Shown here: piece by piece, positions 40,301 through 50,580 of the stretch
Layout: each line of letters begins with the position of its first letter
Numbering within the stretch: position 1 is the first letter of the stretch
Assembly (NCBI GenBank): GCA_964036155.1
Contig: OZ038423.1
Coordinates: 22,273,249 to 22,337,248, forward strand
DNA from: Diploscapter coronatus
Taxonomy: Eukaryota; Nematoda; Chromadorea; Rhabditida; Rhabditidae
Direction: 5' to 3'
DNA: 64,000 bases
Program-made: the position numbers and the translations under genes
Notes under the pieces: model-generated
Seen by the model: only the letters and a program-made list of their open reading frames with translations
What the model was told of the DNA's origin: nothing
Database searches by the model: none

Positions 40301-40543
40301 TTTGCCCTAAATTTTTCTCTTACTAATACACTGAAAGACAGCCGTACACCACTTTGCTCCTTCAATATTAAGGACAACAATATCACACTCCAAATAAGTT
40401 TCAAGTAAAATTTTAACATTTTTTCTTGAAATAATGAAGTTATTACCTTTTCCATTATCATTTGGAATCACCACAGGTCGGCCATCCTCAATAATTGCAG
40501 CACAAGAATATGTCGTCCCCAAATCGATGCCGATATAGACCAT
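37315..40543 (-). CDS. HSP70 ATPase domain fused to a Kelch beta-propeller
   Basis: Sixteen exons, from 40447-40543 and 40056-40157 to 37582-37728 and 37315-37534, give about 690 residues. Residues 1-384 are a complete HSP70 nucleotide-binding domain: [10 protein letters not shown] (phosphate 1), SKRLIG with the catalytic-lysine position, [25 protein letters not shown] (phosphate 2), [24 protein letters not shown] (adenosine) and [12 protein letters not shown]. The usual linker, substrate-binding domain and lid are absent. Exon 10 on goes straight into Kelch blades with [33 protein letters not shown] and [15 protein letters not shown], each followed by a W or Y turn ([13 protein letters not shown]). 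This suggests ATP-driven conformational control of a propeller that binds protein. One join (about 39834 to 39796) is one base short, and the last exon may be spliced further. Confidence 0.85.
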
Positions 40544-40807
40544 TTTATTTCATCTCAACATTTATTGTTTTGAAGGTTATAATTTTTTTAAATTGCACAT
40601 TAGACTAGTTAATTCTATGAAGCTCGTTTGAAAATATGACTTATTTGAGAAATATTTTATTATGAAAAGTCATATATTTCATAGGAACTTACATTTCGAA
40701 GAACTAATAAAGTCCTAAAATATTTTATGGATAAAATGAACAAACAAAAGTTCGCTAAAAAGACTCAATTTAAGCATAGATTAAGAAAAATTATAACGAT
40801 TCTCAGG
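40544..40807 (-). promoter_or_regulatory. Likely promoter of the HSP70-Kelch gene
   Basis: About 260 bp of AT-rich DNA between the HSP70-Kelch start and foldback element 2. I see no clear run of heat-shock elements (alternating GAA/TTC), so heat induction is not supported by sequence. Confidence 0.3.
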
Positions 40808-42765
40808 AACTTTTCCCGCATTATTACAAAATTGACCCCATCGGGAAAATTCGATAATGACGCGAAAAAAATTTCCTGGGTTGTATGGCTCAATATTTCA
40901 TAAAACTAAAAATGATGATAATGGCTATGAATCACGAGAAAAATTGGATCAATTATCTTGAAGCAGTGGGGCAGAACTTTATTGGTGCAGGCAAAATTGT
41001 GTAACAAGATTAATGCATTTATTGATCTTAAGAGAAAGCATTTGTAAGACTCGAACAACTGTCCGCATTTCAGAAAAAGTCTCCCAACTCGTGATTTGAT
41101 CATAGAGGTGGGTACCCCTATGGGTCCTAATCACGAAATCGAAGAGATTAGGCCCCATCCTCAAGAGTGGGCGGAGTTATGCTAATTTGAAAATTTTGAT
41201 TTATGTGAAAAAAATGCTCGTTAGATGGTACAAAGAAAACTTTTTTGTTATAAAAGATTTTCGAAAAATTTTAAAAGTATGATGTAGCCCATATAATTTC
41301 CCATTTTATGATATATAGATTTTGAAGATCAGCCACTTGCTGGCTACGGTAGACCGTCTCGATGTCAAAGTAGGAGAGTAAAAATACCCTCAAAGTTTGC
41401 AGAAAATCACTTCCCCTGAGCAAAAATATATTGTAACATTGAAATAAGCACCGTAGGATGATAAAGGGGTTCTAGCCAAACTAATATCAGCAATAAAAAG
41501 TGAGAAAACATGCGCCCCTTTTTAGGAAAAAAACGCCCAAAGAGGGTGCGGTTAGGGGTCGAAATTCAAAAATGTAAGCTAGACCCTATAAATTGTATAC
41601 CAAACGATAGAGCTCTTCAAATTAAGCAACTTTTGTGAAGACACCTCATGGTTATCTATTATGGTATGTGTGGTATGGAGGTTTGAATGGGTCAGACCCA
41701 CGAAAATGACAAAAATCTTCAAAAATTCATAACTTTTGTAAGATAAAACTAAATTGAAAAATCTTTTCGGAATATAGCAGTTGGAGGGCAATACTTCATT
41801 TTTGCTTCCTAAAGTACTGTGCTACCACTTTACCATATTACCATATGGGTCCATGGTATACCACCCATATAGTACCCAAGTAGTACTATACCAAAATGGG
41901 TATCAATCGACTCGTAATTGACTGGAGAGTAATATTCGAGTCCATTTCTATCAATTTCAGCAAATGGTTTCATTATACCATCATTGTAATTGACTATAAC
42001 CACCTGTTGAAAAAGACCAAAAATGGGGTATTTTCAAATGGCCATAAAAGGCGATAGACTAGTCTGTTTTTCAAGTGGTTTTCAGAATATTACTCAGCTC
42101 TATAAAAGGCTTTCATTTAATGTATAATATGTGCCAATTTATTCGCTATTTCAACAATCGACCCCCTGACCGCACCCACTTTGAGTATTATTATCTCAAA
42201 AAGGGTCACATGCTTTCTCACTTTTATTGCTGATATTAGTGTAGCTCGAACTCCTTTATCATCCTACGGTATTTATTTAAATGTTGTAATATATTTTTGT
42301 TTAGGGGAAGTGATTTTCGGTGAATTTGGAGGGTATTTTACCCCCTATTTTGACATCGAGACGGCCTACCGTACCAGCAAATGGTTAACATTCCAAGAAC
42401 TATATAAGAAAATGGGTTACATGATGCTCTTTAAGCTTTTTAGAAAATCTTTTATAGCAACAAAGTTTTCTTTGTATCAATCTAACGAGCATTTTTTCAT
42501 CTAAAAAATCACGACGAATTGTGAAACTTTTTCTGAAATGCGGACAGTTGTTCGAATCTGACAAATACTTTCTCTTAAGACCAATAAATGCATTAATTTT
42601 GTTACACAATTTTGCTTGCATCAATAAAGTTCTGCCCGTTTCAAGATAGTTGATCCAATTTTCTCGTGATTCATAGCCATTATCATCAGTTTTAGTTTTT
42701 ATGAAATATTGAACCGAATTATCCCGATTGGGTCAATTTTGTAATAATACGGGAAAAATTTCATC
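40808..42765. mobile_element. Large foldback (palindromic) element 2
   Basis: Arms of about 0.6-0.75 kb (about 40808-41560 and 42160-42765) are imperfect reverse complements. Shared blocks are GCATTATTACAAAATTGACC, GATGATAATGGCTATGAATC, CAACTGTCCGCATTTCAGAA, ATGCTCGTTAGA and the pair GACCGTCTCGATGTCAAA/TTTTGACATCGAGACGG. The centre (about 41560-42160) is unpaired. ORFs at 40906-41164 and 42400-42624 on the minus strand are the mirrored arm sequence, not genes. It is unrelated by eye to foldback 1. Confidence 0.8.
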
Positions 42766-43061
42766 GGATAGGCGCTGATAAGGCAAGCATTTTTGCGACC
42801 CTCTCAGCTTTTTGCTCTTGTCATTAATTTTGACCAATTTCACTAGAGGTGGGACCCAAGTAGAAATTACTGTGACAGTAAACTGAAAAAATGAGACAGT
42901 AAATTTAATATCACAGTAATCGAGGCAGTCATTGTACTTACTTTACTGTCAGTAATTTTTATTCGAGTTCCATCCCAGTTTTGAAGTCGTCTCTCTTATT
43001 ATTATCGATAGGTTATTCGTTATTATAAAGTGATTTTTTTTAAAAGTTCAATCATATTTTA

Positions 43062-44361
43062 CAGGGTGGAAAAATACTGTTGATAAAATATTTTTCACCG
43101 TAAAAACGGAATAAGCGTTCAAATGAAAATTTTTTTGTAGATAATTTATTTAGATCTTCTGAAACAAAAATAAATTAACAATTTTCGAAATAACCCCCAT
43201 TGGTTTTGATACAGCGCTGGAGTTTGCGAGGGAACGAGTCGAAGGCGTTTCAGATAAAGTTCAGGTCGCGATCGGCTCAGACTTTCGTCAAGGCTCATTT
43301 GAGGGGTTCTAAAGTGGTGTGGGATGTCGAACAAGCCTTTTTCTACAATTCATTCCATATGCTATAATCCAGGGGTTCAAATCGGGAGAATGGGAGGCCA
43401 TTGAAAGGAGTCAATGAAATCCGGCATATTGGAGCAGCACCATTGTTGCACGGATTTGGCTTTGTGGGTGAGGGTGAAGTCTTGTTGATAGGTCGAGGAA
43501 CGTTGTCTGAAGTTGGTTTGGGTCCAAGGAAGGAGAATATCCTCGAAGATCGCATCTTGGTAGACTTCTTTGTTGATTTTCAGCCCTTTCTTAACGAGGA
43601 CCAATGGCGATTTTTCGTCCGAAGTCGCGACTGTTCAAACCATCACAGATTGGGAATGAGTCTTCCCTCCAATGTTTCGACCACTTGAATTGGCAGCAGA
43701 GACATCTGGAACAATAATACAGTCGTTTGGACGGTTGCTGACAGCTTCCACAATGGAGTACAGCGAAGAATTTCTTATCGTTGAACACAATAGTCGAATG
43801 CGTGCCAGCAGGAAATCGTTGCAGTAACTGCTTACATCTTTGAACCCGTACGGCCATACCATTGGGAGTCAGGTCGTGAAAGTCTTAGAGCTTGTAGGGC
43901 TTGAGCTTGAGATCCTTTATAACAATTGAACGGGTGGCTGTGTGACTGGTGTTCAGCTTTTGAGCCATTTTTCGGATTGACCTTTTAGGATTTTGCTTAA
44001 TTCGCATCCTGATAAGTTTCTTGGCTCTGGTGACGTTGAAAGTTTTGGGGCGGCCAGAACGAGATCTGTCAGAAGTAGAGCCAATCTCCTTGAATCGTTT
44101 GATGTGGCATGAGACCACTTGTCGCAACATTTTGAGCAGCCGAGCGGTTGTTGAATTACTGTGTTTTTGCTTGTGAAATTCGATGATTTTAAAGCGCTTT
44201 GTACTCGGGGCTGTTATTCGAAAATTAACAATTGAAATGTTTTAAAATTCGGATAAATAACTAAAATAAGGCACGGCGATTTCATAAAAATTTGTTTTAC
44301 AAAGCTGTCATTTATGTAAACGGCGTTGTAAAGTTGTCAACAGTATTTATTTTTCACCCTG
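43062..44361. mobile_element. Tc1/mariner-type transposon, decayed
   Basis: A 1.3 kb element bounded by inverted ends CAGGGTGGAAAAATACTGTT (43062 on) and CAGGGTGAAAAATAAATACT (reverse strand, ending 44361). It is flanked on both sides by TA, the target duplication of the Tc1/mariner superfamily. Inside lies a broken minus-strand transposase. It sits between foldback 2 and the SNTX-like gene. Confidence 0.88.
43150..44130 (-). pseudogene. Broken Tc1/mariner transposase
   Basis: The N-terminal helix-turn-helix part is intact (44130-43885: SCHIKRFKEIGSTSDRSRSG, RPKTFNVTRAKKLI, RKMAQKLNTSHTATRSIVIK). The catalytic part continues only by switching frame several times (43857-43591, 43604-43343). 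Recognisable pieces include STIVFNDKKFF around the second acidic residue and FEPLDYSIWNEL from the usual C-terminal NPLDY.IW motif. The frameshifts mean it cannot make an active enzyme. Confidence 0.8.
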
Positions 44362-44469
44362 TAGACATGATTAAAAATGAATGAAAATGAGATTTTCGAA
44401 CAAAAGTAGTGAAATAAAAAACAAAAATAACAAACAATAAAAAACAATTTAAAAAAACGTAAAAGAAAC

Positions 44470-44590
44470 TTTTGGGTCTGATTCGGGCCTGGACTGGCTT
44501 GGATTTGGTCATTTTGGACCTGAACCTGAATGTTCTCAAAATCTCGACCTGGACCTGAAAACCAGATCCAGGTCCTGGTCCAATCTTTTT
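44470..44590. repeat. Degenerate ACCTG(A/G)A(C/A)CTG-type tandem repeat
   Basis: About 120 bp is built from variants of ACCTGGACCTGAA and its complement-like CCAGGTCC forms. It looks like a decayed minisatellite next to the mariner element. A minus-strand ORF through it (44354-44608) is a by-product of the repeat. Confidence 0.5.
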
Positions 44591-44759
44591 AAGCCCTGCT
44601 AGTTTCATCGCGAAAAGAGGACTTTAGGTCAAAATGCTACCTTATAATATTTATTAGGGTATTTCCTTTTCTATGATTACATAATCATCATTTGGCTTGC
44701 ATTTTACATACCTAAAATGACATGATTTTTGCATTCGTTTCAGTATTTTGTAAGGCGAA

Positions 44760-47700
44760 ATGATAACTCGTCAGGCACTTGGTCGAATTCATCAACTTGG
44801 TGAATTGTACGATGCCTATACTGATAACTTCTGCGGAATTGGAATATTCAATGATAAACTGCCAGAGACCGAAAAAGATATAATTGATAATGAGGATAAA
44901 TTTGTGAAATATATTTATAATGATACGATGGAGGAAAAGCTCGATAAGTTCGATATCGGAGGAGAACTTATGGTATGAAATAAGAACTTTTCCGTGCAAT
45001 TGCGATTCTACGAGATAAGTTAGAGATGCTAAAATAAGGATAAAAAGCATTTTCAATTTTTCATACGATTCGTCAAAGTTGTGATATCTTTAGGCATCGC
45101 TTCTTTCTGGGACAGCAATAAACATCGGTGGATCCGGAAAGTATCTCAATTCCAAATCAAAATCAGCGCGCGAATCAAGTGCTGCTTTAGTATGCAAAAG
45201 AATAACAAAGGTTTATCAGGCCAATTCGAATACTAATTTGAGAGATTATTTTTAGAATGAATCGGTAAACATCAGTCATGGCAATGTGATTTCACTTCTG
45301 TCACCTGATTCAGTCACTAACATGCCAAATGCCACTCATTTCGTAAGTGGAATCCAATGGGGAGCCATCGCAATCGCCACAGTGAAATGCACTAAAGAAG
45401 AAAGCGATGATGAAAAGGAGATTAAAGCAGAACTCAAGGTATTTATTATGAATTATCAAATCCTGGACCGGAACCGAAAAGAAATTACGAACTCGTGATT
45501 CGCAAAAAAAAAATTAGCACATAGTTCGAAATTATGAGCTCGTGATTTCATTTCGGCTCTAGTCCTGCATGTAAATTTACCATTAATTTATAAATTTATG
45601 AAACTAATCATTAGTCAATCATAAAAATAGTTGTTTTAGGCAAAGATAGCCCAACTAGATGTTGGTGGATCTGGTCACGCAGAAAACAAAAAAGATGTAC
45701 ATGATAAATCAAGTAACTTTCAATTCGAACTCCACGCTGATGCCTTGCCAGGTGGTGGTGATATACCACAGGAGTTTGAGCAGGCACGCGAATTCATGAG
45801 GAAGTTACCAACCTATGTCGCTAATGCCAATGGTGGAAAGGGGGTCCCTATTTGCTATACTTTAATGCCACTATCTGCAATCAAAACACATCTCGGCAAT
45901 ATTGAATCAGATCGTATAGTAAATTCGATCAACGAATATGCGATCAACGAGGCAGTTAGAACTTTTGACGAAATGAACGAAAGCATGCGTGAGCTAAACG
46001 ATATTCACGATAATTTTCAAAAACACTCGTACTGCATTATGGATGATGTCATGGGTTCGGTTTCGAATCGAAAACTAATCGTCCAGAGAGCTCAAGACGA
46101 TATCAAAACGAAACTACACAAGGCAATTGTTTCTATTCGACATGGAACTTTATCGTCCTCGGAAGAGATTGACAATATTATTAAGAGCTATGAAAATTCT
46201 CCTGCATCCCGACCTAAAGTTAGGGACTTCATAAATTCTTTGAGATCATCTCGCGATAAGATTACCTTTGCTACATCGGTAAAAGAACAAGGAGTGCATT
46301 ATGTAGGAAAAGAAATGTCGCTGAATAATCTACGGATGAAAAACGAGACAAAAGAATGTTATGTGTTCTTCTGCTCCTGGAAGGATCCTAACTTGGAGAT
46401 GAATAAGGAATTATTCAATGGTCTGATTAAACAAAATACTAAATCGTGCATTTTAGTTGATGTTGATATTCAACCGGAAATAGTCCAAAGTGCAGGAGTG
46501 ACTGATGGCAATCGAATTTATCACTACGCCAATCTTTCATACACTGCTATCAATTACACGGAAAAAATCAAAAAAAGGCAAAAGAAATGTCTATTCAAAT
46601 GTTCTATAGATCGATCTCGCTCTACAACAAAACCAAATGATCGCGTCGATGCAATTTTTGTTTGCCCTTTATCGATTCAGGGAAATTATTGTGAACAGCA
46701 AGAGGAACACGAATGGTTTTGCATCGTATGTAAAAGAATATTGCAATATGATTTTGTTGGCAATTTTTTGTGTGACTGTGGCTCTGCTCCCATCAGCACT
46801 TTCCAATTTCGATGTTCCGATCCGAAGCATGGAACGAACTTCATCGGATTTTCCGATAATAAATACCTTACTGATCTCGTTAGTCGGCTTCGTCCTTATA
46901 AGGAAATCAACATTCTAATCCTCGGGGAAACTGGAGTCGGAAAAAGTACTTGGATCAATGGGTTCGCAAACTACCTCACATTTCGGACGTTGAAAGAGGC
47001 GGAAAAAGGCAAGCAGGTTTACCTCGTACCATCGCAGTTCACCATAACCGATTCGAATGGAACGATGAAAACCATACAAGTTGGCGAGTCGAAAAATGAA
47101 CCCTCCGAGGTGAACTATTTTTGATAATAAAATATGGGAAAATACTTTAGGTTGGTGCATCTAGTACCCAAGAACCAAGGTCCTACGTTTTCAACGACGG
47201 CAAGAGAAAGATTCGTCTTATCGATGCGCCTGGAATTGGAGATTGCCGAGGAGCAGATCAGGATAAGAAAAATTTCTCTTCGATTCTGCGATACATCACT
47301 CACGTTCCCGAAATCCATGGAATCTGTATTCTGATGAAATCGAATAATTCAAGAATGAATATCGTCTTCAAGTACTGTATCAATGAACTGCTGACTCATC
47401 TTCACGTCTCTGCCGCCGACAACATCGCATTCTGCTTTACCAATGCTAGAGGGACGTTCTACAGGTAGCCAAAAACGTAATAAAAGGAGATAATAAAAGT
47501 GACGAATTGAAAATTATAAGTGAAAGTAGAAAAATTCGACTTACTACATTTTATTTCTGCGTTGGGAAGGTTAATGGGTGCTATGTGTAGTACGGTTCAG
47601 CACTGCATTAGTAGGTTATAAACTAACCGATTTCCAGACCTGGCGATACATTACCCGTCTTGACGAAATACCTCGGAGATCTCAAAACTAACCGGGTGCG

Positions 47701-49678
47701 CATTTTCATAACAACTCATCATATGCAACTGTTGATTCATTAAATTTTAGGGTATCGACATAGTGACGAACAGAGAGACAATTTACTGCATGGATAACGA
47801 GTCATTTCGTTTTCTCTGTTGTCTGCACACGGGCGAGCAGTTCACCGATAGAGAGCATCAGAATTTCGAGGAGAGCTGGACACATTCGGTGGAGGAGACC
47901 AAACGTCTTCTGGAGCACTTCGAAAATGATGTCGATCCACACAGTGTCGGACAGACTGTTTCACTCAACGAAGCCAGAACACTCATTCTGACATTAGCCA
48001 AGCCCTTAGCCGATGTCACCCAGAATATTCAAGACAACATTGTGGTAATCAATGCGGAAGAAGAGAAGATCAAAGAGCTAGATCTAAAAAGCGACGGCCT
48101 GCAGAAGAATTTGATGATTCCAAAAATTGACTTCGAAATAAAGCAGCTTGATCATCCGCGAACTGTTTGCACAGGAATCAATTGTATTGAGACACAGATG
48201 TTGCTAAATTCGAATATTCCGACGACAATCTACAAAACTATGTATGTGATTTTTACATCGCTGACGAAAAGTAGATGTTTTCGATATCGAATGGGAAGTG
48301 TGACTAGTATCAAGTACACTCAATTTAAATCGAGTGATAGCTATTCCAGATATTTTTCAATGCGCTGAATAAACGAAATAAAATTATGACTCCACACAAT
48401 GAGTTTATTTGAGGAAAAAACGTTTAAAAAATGTCACAAAGCTTAGATGTCACGACCATTGCCGTCTCGAAAATGTGATTCCTGAAACAGTGCCAAATCC
48501 AGGACTTCAGAAATGTGATGCAATGGATCCTTCTACTTTGAAGTGCAAGAATTGTGACTGCTCTTGGTGAGCGCATCAAATAAGCTGAATTAGACGATGT
48601 GAAAATTATGGTATTTCAGGGAGATGCATATGCATATTATGTTTGAACAGGAAGAAGTCGAAGGGATGGTAGAGGATCCTGTAGTAAAGCAAAAGCTACA
48701 GAAATGCAAAGATTCTAGAGAGCGAAGGAAGATTGCCATCGAGGTAGACATTTTTAAATAAACATAATCTTTAAGTGAAAGCACTTTTCTACGTACGAAA
48801 TTGTTCGAGATATTGGCAAAAATTTATGAAAAAATCCGTTATCCTGAAGCGTAATCTATCATTGTTATAGAGACTCAACGAACTCGTTAAAAAGTACAAA
48901 GAAGAACAGAAGACGATTAATGAAATATGCGCTAAATTTGGTGCCTTCTTGAAAGAGCATGCTATTCTGGCGTACAACGACGCTATCGAGGACTATCTGA
49001 AGTTCGACATCGGAGAAGCAAAACGACAAGGAAATAACAAGAAAAGCTCTGAAATATTGCAGAAAGTCGAACGATTGGAAAAACAATTGGATGAATACAG
49101 GGTATGAAGTTGAGTAATCATGAAGAACTTTATCTAAGAAATAGACATTACGGTAAAATAGTGTGATGCGATAAATAGACAAAAGTCATACTGTCGCTTT
49201 CTATTGAAGTGTAGAAGGTATTCAACTCCGTCCATCGTTGTTTATGCGTCTCTTCACAGCATGACTTTAGTAAAAGACCTGAATGTCTAGGGTATAGTCG
49301 AATGCATCCTTCACTTCAATATAGGAAGACAGTAGATAGCATAAATAAGGGATAGATATTTTGAACATCAATCAGTGGAACATAACCATGATTCTATCAG
49401 TATAATTATAGGAAACAAAGCGTGTGCTGGATCAGGAAATGAAATCGAGTACTGTGAATAAGGTTAAAGTGGAAAATATCAAGAAGATGCAAGAACAATT
49501 GGAGCAGCTCGAGCTGACTGGGAAGGAAATCAAGAAGCTGTTCGATGCGACTGTCTATGGCCGACAGGCCAACTTCTGTTACAACGAAATCCATTTCGAC
49601 GATTCAGAATACAGAAGAAGAAGATACCGATCCTATTTTTCAAGATTCAAAAACTGGCTTCTGAGTAGCAATAGATAA
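44760..49678 (+). CDS. SNTX-like (MACPF-superfamily) / AIG1-like GTPase / coiled-coil protein, copy B
   Basis: About eleven exons (44760-44972, 45094-45210, 45256-45438, a 1.47 kb exon 45640-47109, 47151-47464, 47638-47695, about 47755-48242 and more) give about 1200 residues. The start follows a TTTCAG acceptor by 16 bases. Residues 1-250 resemble the N-terminal perforin-like domain of the stonustoxin (SNTX) clade (ALGRIHQLGELYDAYTDNF, INIGGSGKYLN). A helical FAT-like part and a thioredoxin-like part (CYVFFCSWKDPNLEMNKELF, about 409) follow. Next come cysteine pairs (EWFCIVCKR, FLCDCG, about 530), then a GTPase with P-loop LGETGVGKSTW (about 600) and DAPGIGD (about 686), a second cysteine cluster and a coiled-coil tail. 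No signal peptide is seen, so it is probably cytosolic. Such proteins occur widely in non-venomous animals and fungi. A defence role is inference. Confidence 0.8.
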
Positions 49679-49757
49679 TTGACTTTTGTTGTAATGTCAT
49701 AACCAAAATGTATTCCTCTAAATTCAATGGATTTTATTGCGTTCCCTGCAGTATTTT
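46899..49757. repeat. Inverted duplication, arm B
   Basis: Reverse-oriented counterpart of 30370-33290, covering the GTPase, tail exons, their introns and about 80 bp of 3' flank. The two arms are separated by about 13.6 kb holding two foldback elements, a TIR element, a mariner element and the HSP70-Kelch gene. Confidence 0.85.
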
Positions 49758-49934
49758 ACATGACTATTTTCTGTGTGGCTATCAGCTTATTTTGGGTATT
49801 TTATACTTTTTTTTTTATTTTGAGAGAATAAATAGTTAACTCAGAATTAGTCATTCATTTCCAGGTTGAAGAAATATTGCGATAAAATATGAGGGAAAAG
49901 ATTTAAACATTTTTTTTTCCCTAGCGTTGTTCCC

Positions 49935-50580
49935 TATGTGGAGGGGTCCGCTGATTTGATCTTCGCTCTCCGTTTCCCTCTATCTTTAGCATCCTACTCC
50001 TGGAGTCCCAATTCTGTTATATCTTTCTTCAGTGTCGATGTACCATGTCTTGGGTCTTCCGTGGGACCTTGTTTCGTCTATCTCCAACTCCCATACAATT
50101 CGAGCTACTTGTTCTGGATCTTTTCTCTGTACGTGTCCGTACCATCTGAGGCGGTACTCTCGCATCTTGTCGACTATTTGTCGAGTCTTGTGACGCCCAG
50201 CGACCATCGTGCCATCTTCATTTCTGCCACGCTCATTTTCTGTTCATACTTCTTGATCATTGCCCATATCTGTGCTTCATAGAGAACCACAGGCCGTACC
50301 ACTGTTCTGTAGATTCTTGATTTGAGCTTGGTTGGCATCTTCCTGTCACAGAGCACTCCATTGCACTGTTTCCACTTGAGCCATGTTGCGTCGATTCGGG
50401 AGAACGCCCTAACATTAATCGGTATTTGGTTGTAGGACATGACCCATGGATGTGTGATGCGAATTGGGGGATCGTAAAAGGGATAATCTATATCCGAATT
50501 TGTGTTCGATTCGATTCGACTCGAAGGACCCAATTCTGTTTTTTGTAAGTTCAACTTTGACTTACAAGGTGAAAGCACTT
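49935..50580 (-). mobile_element. LINE fragment, RTE-like, 3' part of the reverse transcriptase ORF
   Basis: Two overlapping minus-strand frames read as the C-terminal part of a non-LTR reverse transcriptase: [54 protein letters not shown], then KMREYRLRWYGHVQRKDPEQ and RPKTWYID. This conserved order (R.VLRP..LYG.E.W ... RMLRW..GVTR.D ... RLRWYGHV.R) is typical of RTE-type elements. A frame change and missing upstream domains show a dead 5'-truncated copy. Confidence 0.85.

Noticed and set aside
40158..40446. Frame with [19 protein letters not shown] in the first HSP70-Kelch intron
   Set aside because: It briefly resembles an FkbM-type motif, but exon 1 joins exon 2 in phase without it and the frame soon stops.
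42181..42504. 107-codon plus-strand ORF
   Set aside because: It lies inside the right arm of foldback element 2. The left arm carries the degenerate reverse complement.
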